Of a DNA stretch of 34,474 bases, positions 8,747 to 16,218 are shown one piece after another. The stretch is from an uncultured cyanobacterium (GTDB lineage Bacteria; Cyanobacteriota; Cyanobacteriia; PCC-6307; Cyanobiaceae), in the NCBI GenBank assembly GCA_903935205.1, contig CAIZQU010000010.1:1-34474 (forward strand). Reading direction: 5' to 3'. Each line of letters opens with the position of its first letter. Position 1 is the stretch's first letter. The translations under genes were made by a program, and so were the position numbers. The notes beneath the pieces are model-generated. The model had not been told where the DNA came from, ran no database searches, and saw only the letters and a program-made list of their open reading frames with translations.

Positions 8747-9151
8747 CCCTGAGCGGGAAGGCCAAGGGGCGCCGCCGTTGTCGGCTGCGGGCGTAGGGAG
8801 TGGATGGCCGCCTGGGCCGGCGCCGTGAACGGGCGGGTCTGGGCAGCCCCCGGGCCTGTGAATGCGCCCGATCCTTTGGCGTCAAAAGCTTACCCAGGCC
8901 CCTGCAGGCGAATCGTTCGCAGGCGGAACGAGATGGACCGAGCCGGGGCTTGGGCTCCGCCAGGCCAGCGGGGTCGGACCTGGCCCTGCCGATCGATGGA
9001 CGGGATCGATGCCGCGTGGATCCTCCCGCCGGCGCCGGCCCGGGGCTGGTGTTCCCGGGATGGTGATCAAGGGGTCCGGGGCCGTCGCCACGGCGGCATC
9101 AGGCCCCGGGACTGAATGCTTCAATCGCGCCACACCGACCCTGGCTGCACC
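8747..9151. other. About 400-bp divergent intergenic region, no gene seen
   Basis: Lies between the formyltransferase start (minus) and the permease start (plus), so it should hold both promoters. Short open frames on both strands are arginine-, proline- and glycine-rich shadows without recognisable domains. Around 8866-8900 the sequence is locally less G+C-rich (a run reading GGCGTCAAAAGCTTACC), which is where I would look for a promoter. No tRNA, riboswitch or inverted repeat was recognised. Confidence 0.5.
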
Positions 9152-10756
9152 ATGGCGCTTCCGGCCCCCCCGTCACCCCTGGCGCCAGGGCCGCGCTGGT
9201 GGGTGCGCGGCGATCTCGATGGGTTCCTCGGCCTGGCGCTCGACAACCTGATCCAGATCCTGCTGATCGTGTCGCTCTGCCGGGGTGTGCTGGGCTATCC
9301 GGATGCGCTGATCTTCGGGGTGATCCTGCCGGCCACCGGCATCAGCCTGGTGGTGGGCAACGGGGCCTATGCGCTGCAGGCGATGGGCCTGGGCCGGCGG
9401 GAGGGCCGGGACGACCGCACGGCCTTGCCCTATGGGATCAACACCGTGAGCCTGTTCGCCTATGTGTTCCTGGTGATGCTGCCTGTGAAGCTGGCGGCCC
9501 TGGGGCAGGGGGCGGATCCGGCCACGGCGGTGCGGCTGTCCTGGCAGGCGGGGTTGATCGCCTGTCTGGGATCGGGGCTGATCGAGGCGGGTGGTGCGTT
9601 TGTGGTCGGGGGATTGCGGCGCTGGCTGCCGCGGGCGGCGCTGCTCTCCACCCTGGCGGGGATTGCGTTGGGATACATCGGCCTGGGCTTCCTGCTGCGC
9701 ACCTATGCGGCGCCGGTGGTGGGACTGGCGGTGCTGGCGGTGATTCTGGTGGCCTATTTCGGCGCCGTGCCGCTGCCGCTGCCTGGGGGCCTGCTGGCGG
9801 TGCTGGTGGGTGTGGCGCTGGCCTGGGCGACGGGATTGCTGCAGATCGATGGGGCCAGTTGGCGCAGCAATGCGGCCCAGGTGGGTCTGCACCTGCCCCT
9901 GCCGCGGCTCGCGGCCCTCTGGGAGGGGAGGCAGCAGCTGCTGCCATGGCTGGGGGTGACGGTCCCGATGGGGCTGTTCAACCTGCTGGGCTCGCTGCAG
10001 AACCTGGAGAGCGCCGAGAGCGCCGGCGATGCCTACCCGGTGAAGGAGTCGCTGCTGATCAACGGCCTGGGCACCCTCTGCGCCGCGGCCCTGGGCTCCT
10101 GCTTCCCCACCACGATCTACATCGGCCATCCGGGCTGGAAGGGGATGGGGGCCCGGGTCGGATACTCCTGGCTGAATGGACTGCTGATGGGTTTGGCCTG
10201 TCTGTTCGGCGTGTTCGGCCTGGTGGGGCAGCTGGTGCCGATCGAGGCGGGGATGGCGATCGTGCTGTACATCGCGGTGGTGATCGCCGCCCAGGCCTTC
10301 CAGGCGACGCCATCGGCCCATGCCCCGGCGGTGGCGCTGGGTCTGCTGCCGGGACTGGCGGGCTGGGGGGCGCTGCTGATCAAGGCGGGGTTGCGGGCGG
10401 GGGGTGCCGGCAGCAGCGGCCAGCCGTTCGGGCCGGCGCTGCTGGAGCCGCTGCAGCGGGCGGATGTGTGGGCGGCGGGGGCGTTTGCGTTGGAGCAGGG
10501 CCAGATCGTGGCGGCGATGCTGCTGGCGGCGATGTTGGTGTACGTGATCGAGCAGCGGTTCCGGGCGGCGGCGGTGTGCGCGTTGGTGGCGGCGGCGGGG
10601 TCGTGGGTGGGTCTGCTCCATGCCTGGCGGTTCACCGCGGCCGACACGGTGCTGGATCCGGGATGGGGTCGGGGGGCGTCGTGGGCCCTGGGATATCTGG
10701 CGATGGCGGTGGTGTTTGTGCTGGGGTGGTGGGCAAGGCGGCGGTCCGCGGCCTGA
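9152..10756 (+). CDS. NCS2/AzgA-like nucleobase-type permease
   Basis: A 534-residue polytopic membrane protein with the general layout of xanthine/uracil (NCS2) and AzgA permeases. Visible features are DNLIQILLIVS and LPYGINTVSLFAYVFLV in the N-terminal half, and in the second half GSLQNLESAESAGDAYPVKE followed by a Gly/Ala segment and PTTIYIGHPGWKGMGARVGY, which lines up with the loop where AzgA-type carriers have their substrate and H+ residues. About 12-14 hydrophobic segments fill the protein. The frame opens at 9116; I take the ATG at 9152 because it lies just before the conserved part. Substrate unknown: purine/pyrimidine or a related organic anion is inferred from fold only. An open antisense frame covering most of the gene is a G+C artefact. 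Confidence 0.75.
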   Translation: MALPAPPSPLAPGPRWWVRGDLDGFLGLALDNLIQILLIVSLCRGVLGYPDALIFGVILPATGISLVVGNGAYALQAMGLGRREGRDDRTALPYGINTVSLFAYVFLVMLPVKLAALGQGADPATAVRLSWQAGLIACLGSGLIEAGGAFVVGGLRRWLPRAALLSTLAGIALGYIGLGFLLRTYAAPVVGLAVLAVILVAYFGAVPLPLPGGLLAVLVGVALAWATGLLQIDGASWRSNAAQVGLHLPLPRLAALWEGRQQLLPWLGVTVPMGLFNLLGSLQNLESAESAGDAYPVKESLLINGLGTLCAAALGSCFPTTIYIGHPGWKGMGARVGYSWLNGLLMGLACLFGVFGLVGQLVPIEAGMAIVLYIAVVIAAQAFQATPSAHAPAVALGLLPGLAGWGALLIKAGLRAGGAGSSGQPFGPALLEPLQRADVWAAGAFALEQGQIVAAMLLAAMLVYVIEQRFRAAAVCALVAAAGSWVGLLHAWRFTAADTVLDPGWGRGASWALGYLAMAVVFVLGWWARRRSAA

Positions 10757-10810
10757 GGAATGGCTAGAAAGCGGCCTGATCCCCCATCCCCTGCCTTGCG
10801 CACTTCCGCC

Positions 10811-11719
10811 ATGCTTCCGGGTCCTGACTGCTCGCTGCTGTTATCCGCTGCTACCCAGGGCGGATCCTGCCCAGGTGGTGACCCCCGGGGTGATGCCCCC
10901 AGGGGCCTGCTGCGCCGGGGCGGGGCGCCGCTGCTGGCCCTGCTGGCCCTGGGGCTGGGGGGGACACCGGTGTGGGCGGAGGGCAGCGCAGCCGGAAGCG
11001 GTTGCGCCGCCCCCCAGCCGGGGCGCTATGTGGTGCTCGGCGATGGGGAAGCGAGGAATGAACCGGTGGCGCGGATCCTCCAGGAGACCTGGCGGCCCGA
11101 TGGCACGTTGGAGGGGCTGCGGCTGGAGCGCCGGGGCCGCAGTTATCGGGAGGTGGCCTACACGGGTCGCTACCGCCCCCTGAATCTCTGCCGGGTGGCG
11201 ATCGATCGGGGCTACCTCGATGGCACCACCCTGCGCAACAGCACCAGCCAGGCGGTGCTGGATCGCAGCGGAAGACCCCGTTATTCGTTGGGCACCCTGC
11301 CGGATGTGGTGGTGGTGTCGCGCTGGTTCAACCAGGCCAATGGCGCCTGCAACGCCGGCCTGCTCGATGGCAATGTGGTGAGCATGCAGGCGGGCCGCAG
11401 CTACCGGGATGGTCGCTGGCGCCCGAATGCGGTGATTCAGAACGAAACCTGGAAGGGCGGCGCGGTGGAGGGCATCGCGATCAGCAGCTATGGGCCAAGG
11501 ATCGAGGAGGCCACCTATAGCGGCACGATCACGGTGGAGCCGAACTGTCTGGCCACGGTCAAGGAGAAGGATTCGCTGGGTGTTCCTTACAACTACCGCG
11601 CCGTGCTGCTGGCCGATGGCAGCGGCTACCTCTACATCCAGACCGATCCGAATGATCTGAGCGTCGGCTACCTGGAGCACCAGACGGCGGCAGGAGCGGC
11701 CACAGGGCGTCACCACTGA
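10811..11719 (+). CDS. Secreted protein of unknown function with internal duplication
   Basis: A 302-residue predicted exported protein. A hydrophobic stretch (about 38-52) after RRGG ends in a VWA|EG signal-peptidase-like site (about 54-58). The mature part is two related halves: QETWRPDGTLEGLRLE...AYTGRY...NLC (about 91-127) matches NETWKGGAVEGIAIS...TYSGTI...NCL (about 211-247), each followed by a tyrosine-rich stretch and ending in a similar VVVVSRW / VGYLEH segment. The matching cysteines (C127, C246) suggest repeated disulfide-stabilised domains. Family not recognised. The frame also has an ATG at 10760, 3 bp after the permease stop; the choice of start is uncertain because both give an unusually long n-region. 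Confidence 0.8.
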   Translation: MLPGPDCSLLLSAATQGGSCPGGDPRGDAPRGLLRRGGAPLLALLALGLGGTPVWAEGSAAGSGCAAPQPGRYVVLGDGEARNEPVARILQETWRPDGTLEGLRLERRGRSYREVAYTGRYRPLNLCRVAIDRGYLDGTTLRNSTSQAVLDRSGRPRYSLGTLPDVVVVSRWFNQANGACNAGLLDGNVVSMQAGRSYRDGRWRPNAVIQNETWKGGAVEGIAISSYGPRIEEATYSGTITVEPNCLATVKEKDSLGVPYNYRAVLLADGSGYLYIQTDPNDLSVGYLEHQTAAGAATGRHH

Positions 11720-11842
11720 GGCACGACCACGCGGAGGCACCGCCACGGTGGCCGCTGCGGCGGCCGAGGCGATGGGGCCCGATGATGGGAGCCGTCGCCG
11801 AGGCCGCCGATGGAGCCGTCCACACCCCATGCCGCCGGCGGC

Positions 11843-12922
11843 ATGGAGCGGGCCGGGGCGAAGGGCCCGGTCGTCGATCGGCTGGTGCTGCGCCGTCCGG
11901 ATGACTGGCATGTGCACCTGCGCGATGGCCGGATGCTCGAGATGGTGGCGCCGGCCACGGCGAGGTTGTTCGCCAGGGCGATCGTGATGCCCAACCTGAC
12001 GCCGCCGATCACCACCGTGGCGGCGGCCAGGGCCTACCGGGAGAGGATCCTGGCGGCGGTGGCCGGCGCGGCGTTCACGCCGCTAATGACCGCCTACCTG
12101 ACCGATGCCAGCGAGCCGGAGGAGCTGGAGCGGGGTTACCGGGAGGGGGTGTTCAGCGCCTGCAAGCTGTATCCGGCCCATGCCACCACCAATTCCGCCG
12201 CTGGGGTGAGCGACCTGGCGAAGTTGGCCGGGGTGTTCGCCACCCTGGAGCGGATCGGCATGCCGCTGCTGATCCATGGCGAGGTGACCGATCCGGAGGT
12301 GGATGTGTTCGACCGGGAGGCGGTGTTCATCGAACGCCATCTGCAGCCGCTGCTGCAGAGCCACCCGGGGCTGAAGGTGGTGCTGGAGCACATCACCACT
12401 AGCGAGGCTGCTGATTTCGTGCGCCAGGGAGGCCCCAATCTGGCGGCCACGATCACGCCGCACCACCTGCACATCAACCGCAATGCGATGTTCCGCGGCG
12501 GGTTGCGGCCGGACTTCTACTGCCTGCCGGTAGCGAAACGGGAGCAACATCGCCTGGCCCTGCGGGCAGCGGCGACCAGCGGCAACCCCAGCTTCTTCCT
12601 TGGCACCGATTCCGCACCCCATCCGCGCAGCGCCAAGGAAACAGCCTGCGGCTGCGCCGGCATCTACAACGCCCCCTATGCCCTGGAGAGCTACGCCGCG
12701 GTGTTCGAGGAGGAAGGGGCACTGGAGCGATTGGAGGCCTTCGCCTCCGAATACGGCCCCCGCTTCTACGGGCTGCCCTTGAACGACAGCACCATCACCC
12801 TGGAACGCCGCGACCAGCTGGTGCCGCAACGGCTCCATGGCTCTGCGGCCGGCTCAGGCGAGGGAGCGCAGGCGCTGGTGCCATTCCACGCCGGAGAGCT
12901 GTTGGGATGGCGGGTGGTTTGA
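11843..12922 (+). CDS. pyrC: Dihydroorotase PyrC
   Basis: Dihydroorotase catalyses the reversible cyclisation of N-carbamoyl-aspartate to dihydroorotate, step three of de novo UMP synthesis. It aligns along its whole length with E. coli-type (class II) PyrC. Zinc ligands are H23/H25 in DWHVHLRD, carboxylated K108 in CKLYPAHATTNS, H145 in LLIHGEV and H183 in LEHITT; catalytic D256 is in LGTDSAPH. The Cys-containing KETACGCAGIYNAP motif is also present. At 359 residues it is close to the 348 of E. coli. An in-frame ATG at 11810 would add 11 residues; neither start has a clear ribosome-binding site. It is not adjacent to the other pyrimidine gene of the window (pyrFE at 20039). Confidence 0.95.
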   Translation: MERAGAKGPVVDRLVLRRPDDWHVHLRDGRMLEMVAPATARLFARAIVMPNLTPPITTVAAARAYRERILAAVAGAAFTPLMTAYLTDASEPEELERGYREGVFSACKLYPAHATTNSAAGVSDLAKLAGVFATLERIGMPLLIHGEVTDPEVDVFDREAVFIERHLQPLLQSHPGLKVVLEHITTSEAADFVRQGGPNLAATITPHHLHINRNAMFRGGLRPDFYCLPVAKREQHRLALRAAATSGNPSFFLGTDSAPHPRSAKETACGCAGIYNAPYALESYAAVFEEEGALERLEAFASEYGPRFYGLPLNDSTITLERRDQLVPQRLHGSAAGSGEGAQALVPFHAGELLGWRVV

Positions 12923-13655
12923 ATGGGTCACTCAGCTGCCGCCGCCGCCATCTGCCCGTGGCTCTGGAAGTCCTCCGCTCCCCAGCGAGCTGTAGGGGAG
13001 TGGGCACATCCTGGGCGGATCCGCCGAAGATGCGGATGGCAAGCATGGGTCGATGGAGGATTGGCCGCAGGGCAAGGGTTCTGAGCTAGCCGCTACCCCC
13101 TGGGTCGCTTCGTAGGCGGATAGGAGGGAGCCCATGGAAGACCTGGGCAGATCCACCTAAATTGGTTCGAAGAATCGAGCCTCCGACCTAGTTTATAGCA
13201 ATTTACGCCGCTTGTTTTGTTATTCTTGACGCGAATCTTTATCCAACTGCACCAAGGACCCTGTGCTCCTGCATGGATCATAGAACAGTTGGCAGGCCAG
13301 TCTTATCGCGGCATAGCAAGAGCCAGGACATCTAAAGCTCATTCGAGCCAAGAAGTCAATGAACGATTAGGCGTGCTTTATGAATTCAGAATATGCTTGC
13401 ATAGGGACAACGATCAATGCGCGCGTCCTCATTCATAGGCCAGTGGATGTCAACAGTCCGACAAATAACCTGCAAAGAAGCCGAAAAGCGCCGCTGTCGA
13501 TACCGGGTCCGTATAAAATCCCCATGTCCCCACCGTACAATCATCCAGATCCATTGCACCGCATGCCCATTTGAGCAAGCTGCCGGCTTCACATCGGTTG
13601 CATAGGCTGGCAACGCCGCCCACCACAAAGCGGATACCGGACCCGCCCATACAGT
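12923..13655. other. A+T-richer intergenic stretch before the cassette
   Basis: About 730 bp without a gene I can defend. Base composition drops clearly after about 13150. Contents: a perfect 12-bp palindrome GGCGGATCCGCC at 13014-13025; a diverged copy of its surroundings about 115 bp downstream (CCTGGGCAGATCCACC near 13140); a TTGACG box near 13227 that could be a -35 element; and overlapping minus-strand frames at 13386-13650 that contain Trp and Cys but match no family I know. It looks like degraded or acquired DNA. No tRNA was found. Confidence 0.55.
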
Positions 13656-13656
13656 G

Positions 13657-15027
13657 TTAGCTGTTCTATGATGAAGTAACAGTCATGCGACGTATGAAGG
13701 CCTCTGACGTTTTCGCACCTGGCCGATTCCCTACACACACCTTTGTAGACGAGCATCTAGCCGATAAGAAACAGCAGCTTTTGGATACCTTGGAAGCTGG
13801 CTCAATGCTCATCTCAATCTCAGGCCCTTCTAAGTCCGGCAAGACAGTCTTCGTGGAAGAGAGTCTTGGCCGATCAAACCTTGTTCAAATCACTGGAGCT
13901 GGCGTCACAACACCCCAAGATCTCTGGATGCGGGTCTTTGACATGATTGGTACTAATTTGCCAAAGACAGTTACTAGCACATTTGGCTCAAGCACCAAAA
14001 CCGTCGGAACAGTCAGGCTTGAAGGCAGTGCAATGATTGTCAAAGGCAGCGGCTCTGCCTCACTTGAGCATTCCGCAACATCGAGTGACGCAGTAACTGC
14101 TTCATTTGCTTCAGATTGCCTGAATTTGCTAATTAAGGAACTGGGCGGATCAGACCTGGTCATTTTCATTGATGATTTTCACTATATACCCTTGCACGTA
14201 CAGCAAAAGGTTGCTCGCCAAATCAAGGAAGCCATCCGAAACAAGGTTAGATTCATTTGCGCTTCTGTCCCCTACCATGCTGACGATGTTATTAGAGGAA
14301 ATCCAGATTTAAGGGGAAGGGTATTCTCAATCGACTTCCAGTATTGGGGAGCCGAAGTGTTGAAGCAGATTGCTCGAAAAGGCTTCCCACTACTTGGCAT
14401 CAAATGTACGGAAGCTGCCATTGATAGATTGGCTGCCGAAGCCGCAGGTTCACCTCAGTTGATGCAGTATCTTTGCTTAAATAGCTGCTATGAGTTAAAT
14501 GTTCGCGAAACAGTTGAACCAACCGCAGAGTTGAATGATGACAGCGCTAGCCTAGAAGGCATCTGCAAGAGGACCGTCCAATCAACTGATTACGGTTCTA
14601 TTGTTGAAAAAATGAAAGAGGGCCCGAAGACCAGAGGCTCTGCTCGAACCATGCATATTACTAAGTATGGCTGGAATGGGGATTCGTATCGCCTCCTTGT
14701 TAAAGTGCTATCCTTAGATCCTCCTCAGCTTACCTTCCGTTATGCATCGCTAAATGAGCGAGTAAATGATATGTGCATCGGAGATCCGCCGAGTGGATCA
14801 AGCATTACTAATGCGTGTGCACAGTCAGCTAAAATTGTCAATGATGCAGCAGCTGATAAAATCGTTGAATGGGACGAGACAAGTGACGTGTTTGACATTC
14901 GCGATCCTTACTTCCTTTTCTACCTTCGATGGTCTGATATTACAGACAGCTAACATCAAGATCCAGCGGCCGGGAGCAAAAGTGCCTGAATAATAGTGAA
15001 GCTATTGCCCGCCGCTGATCTTGAGCG
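13657..15027 (+). mobile_element. Candidate integron gene cassette (single ORF plus attC)
   Basis: The segment has the boundaries expected of a mobile integron cassette. On the left, GTTAGCT (13656-13662) would be the recombined G|TTRRRY-type core site. On the right, the attC-like site at 14948-15033 begins with R'' AGCTAAC, the exact 7-bp reverse complement of the left boundary. That is required if a circular cassette (13657-15027, 1371 bp) reconstitutes one attC. The single gene starts 28 nt inside the left boundary and its TAA stop lies within R'', a compact arrangement typical of cassettes. Composition is markedly more A+T-rich than the flanks. No integrase or attI is visible in the window, so this would be an attC cluster lacking an integrase, or a cassette inserted at a secondary site. 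Confidence 0.65.
13685..14953 (+). CDS. AAA-type ATPase carried by the cassette, function unknown
   Basis: A 422-residue P-loop ATPase. Walker A is GPSKSGKT (47-54), Walker B is LVIFIDD (157-163), and CASVPYHADDVIR (191-203) sits where sensor 1 lies in AAA/STAND proteins. NPDLRGRV (205-212) gives candidate arginine fingers. An insertion rich in Ser/Thr/Val (about 95-135) separates the two Walker motifs and looks like a beta hairpin. The C-terminal part (about 230-422) resembles a winged-helix region ending in RDPYFLFYLRW, similar in style to the tails of archaeal-type and TniB-like ATPases. It is not a known transposition or restriction protein that I can name. Lower G+C than the flanking genes, plus cassette boundaries, point to transfer. 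A role in defence or DNA handling is possible but is inference. An alternative ATG lies at codon 4. Confidence 0.85.
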   Translation: MRRMKASDVFAPGRFPTHTFVDEHLADKKQQLLDTLEAGSMLISISGPSKSGKTVFVEESLGRSNLVQITGAGVTTPQDLWMRVFDMIGTNLPKTVTSTFGSSTKTVGTVRLEGSAMIVKGSGSASLEHSATSSDAVTASFASDCLNLLIKELGGSDLVIFIDDFHYIPLHVQQKVARQIKEAIRNKVRFICASVPYHADDVIRGNPDLRGRVFSIDFQYWGAEVLKQIARKGFPLLGIKCTEAAIDRLAAEAAGSPQLMQYLCLNSCYELNVRETVEPTAELNDDSASLEGICKRTVQSTDYGSIVEKMKEGPKTRGSARTMHITKYGWNGDSYRLLVKVLSLDPPQLTFRYASLNERVNDMCIGDPPSGSSITNACAQSAKIVNDAAADKIVEWDETSDVFDIRDPYFLFYLRWSDITDS

Positions 15028-15033
15028 TTGGCC
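14948..15033 (+). other. attC-like recombination site (imperfect palindrome)
   Basis: An 86-bp imperfect palindrome. R'' is AGCTAAC (14948-14954) and R' is GTTGGCC (15027-15033) preceded by GC. The L arms TCAAGATCCAGCGG (14956-14969) and CCGCTGATCTTGA (15012-15024) pair over 13 bp with one unpaired C on the left arm, the kind of extrahelical base that tells integrases which strand to recombine. Inner pairings are CGGG (14971-14974) with CCCG (15008-15011), and an apical AATAG/CTATT hairpin (14992-15006). R' deviates from GTTRRRY at one position (C for R). The asymmetry argues against a simple transcription terminator, and there is no T-run. Confidence 0.7.
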
Positions 15034-15043
15034 GGACGGCTAA

Positions 15044-15512
15044 ATGCCGAATTTTATTAGATCATTCTACGAGGCATCGATGGCACGCCTGGTACTAGAT
15101 GAAGAGGCCATGGCTCTTGCGGTGCAGCAGATCGCCGGGCGTCCGGTGTTCGGCGCTCCGGGTGGTGGCCTTCTCGAGCCTAGGATCATTGACCTTATTG
15201 AGGAGAAGCCTAATCCAACCGGCTGGCAACCGCTCAACGACCACTCCCGCCTACTCCTCGAAGGCCATGACAGTACCGATCTGCACGCTCATGGAGGTCG
15301 TCCATGAACGACTCTCTCTCCTCAACTCGGAGGAAGCTCGTCAAGAAAGGAACTCCTGGCCTCCCGCGGACCAAGCAACTTACTTGAATCTCGGTCGCCG
15401 TCTAAAACAGGATCACATGCGAGGACCAGTTCGGATGTTTCGCAACAAGCTAGGCGCCCACCTGGCTGGAACAGTCCTCCAAGTCGATCGACGCCTACAA
15501 CCAAATGGCTGA
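15044..15512 (+). pseudogene. Frameshifted small gene with a HEPN-type RNxxxxH motif
   Basis: Two overlapping frames read like parts of one protein. The first (from 15044) gives 87 residues with MARLVLDEEAMALAVQQIAG and PLNDHSRLLLEGHDS. The second (ATG at 15267, open to 15512) gives 81 residues with LMEVVHERLSLLNSEEARQE, PADQATYLNLGRRLKQDHM and RGPVRMFRNKLGAHL. RNKLGAH fits the RNxxxxH active-site motif of HEPN RNases, common in toxins and defence proteins. A shift near 15265-15275 would join the two; as written they are separate. It fills the second cassette-like unit (15028 to about 15609). It could instead be two short intact genes, or only the second. The HEPN assignment rests on the motif and helical look alone. 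Confidence 0.5.
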
Positions 15513-15541
15513 ATAGAGCACTTGTGGGCTCCATCAAGTCG

Positions 15542-15615
15542 GCCTAACAGATCAGACTCCTCAACCATGGATCTCGCCGCAGAGAAAATCCGAATGGCCG
15601 CTCATCGCTTGGGCC
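15542..15615 (+). other. Degenerate attC-like site, second cassette end
   Basis: GCCTAAC (15542-15548) is a perfect R'' consensus (RYYYAAC). CTTGGGC (15609-15615) is one base away from an R' GTTRRRY (C for the initial G). Reading inward, the left arm GCCTAACAGATCAGA and the reverse complement of the right arm agree at about 10 of 15 positions, and an inner GGAT...ATCC pairing exists (15569-15593). It is placed as expected, 30 bp after the HEPN-motif frame, and ends just before the PEP-CTERM gene. It appears mutated, so it would be a dead site. Confidence 0.35.
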
Positions 15616-15638
15616 GCCGCCCCCCTTGTCTCCAGGGC

Positions 15639-16175
15639 TCAGGCCGCGCTCTTAAGGCGGCGGCGCAGTTGCCGGCTCAGGCGGAAGGCGGCGGCAGTTC
15701 CCAACAGGGGCAGGGGCGACGGCACGGCACTGGCTGGCGGCTGAAGGGTGGCTGTTGCGTACACATATCCCGCAAAGGAGTCAAATGTATCTGACAGAAC
15801 CGAACCTCCTGACAGATACGACGCGGATACAAAAACTCCATTGGAAGCGTCGGCAAAGAATGGGCCGAAGCTGCCAAAGGGCGTGTCATTGGGCGTGCCG
15901 AGGGAGGTGCCGACTGCGGTGGCAAATTGTGCCGCCAGGGAGTCGCTGTCATACCAAGGCATGACGCCGCCATTGGTCGGTGTTGCAAACAAGGACTCAT
16001 TGCCGTCGTAGGTGACCGCAGTGCCTGTGCTCACGGCATAGTTCTGACCGCCTACCGTGACAGAAACCGTCAGGGCCTGGGCGGGAGCGGCGCTGGCCAG
16101 ACCGAGGGAAACAACGCCGACAAGGAGGGCTGAGGCGGATAGGGATGGGGAACGGAACACAGTAAAACACTGCAA
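15639..16175 (-). CDS. Secreted PEP-CTERM protein, cyanobacterial type (short)
   Basis: A 178-residue exported protein. A signal peptide (hydrophobic ASALLVGVVSLGLASAAP, cleavage near AQA|LT) leads a Gly/Ser/Thr/Phe-rich mature part, and the C-terminus has PSPLPLLGTAAAF, a short hydrophobic stretch and an Arg-rich end (SRQLRRRLK). This is the cyanobacterial variant of the PEP-CTERM sorting signal, recognised by exosortase for export to the cell surface. No ATG precedes the signal peptide. A TTG at 16175 has AAGGTGG six nt upstream, so I choose it; a GTG at 16160 is the alternative. The frame is open much further upstream (16565), but that part lies under the malic enzyme gene. No exosortase gene is in the window; a second such protein lies at 33242. 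Confidence 0.85.
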   Translation of the reverse strand: MQCFTVFRSPSLSASALLVGVVSLGLASAAPAQALTVSVTVGGQNYAVSTGTAVTYDGNESLFATPTNGGVMPWYDSDSLAAQFATAVGTSLGTPNDTPFGSFGPFFADASNGVFVSASYLSGGSVLSDTFDSFAGYVYATATLQPPASAVPSPLPLLGTAAAFRLSRQLRRRLKSAA

Positions 16176-16218
16176 TCTTGTCCACCTTAAGGGTTTTGTC
16201 CGTTTCTGCCTTGGGGCT

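Noticed and set aside
13090-13190. tRNA-like GGTTCGAAGAATC near 13156
   Set aside because: It looks like a T-loop on a quick read, but there is no acceptor stem, anticodon arm or D-arm pairing.
13386-13650. Minus-strand frames as a gene, or an attC upstream of the 13656 boundary
   Set aside because: The translations match no family. I searched the 250 bp to the left for a partner of CCCGCCCATACAGTGTTAGC and found no complementary arm, so no complete attC is claimed on that side.
14948-15033. Ordinary rho-independent terminator for the ATPase gene
   Set aside because: The palindrome is long and interrupted, starts inside the stop codon, has no T-run, and its first box matches the sequence 1.29 kb upstream, which a terminator does not require.
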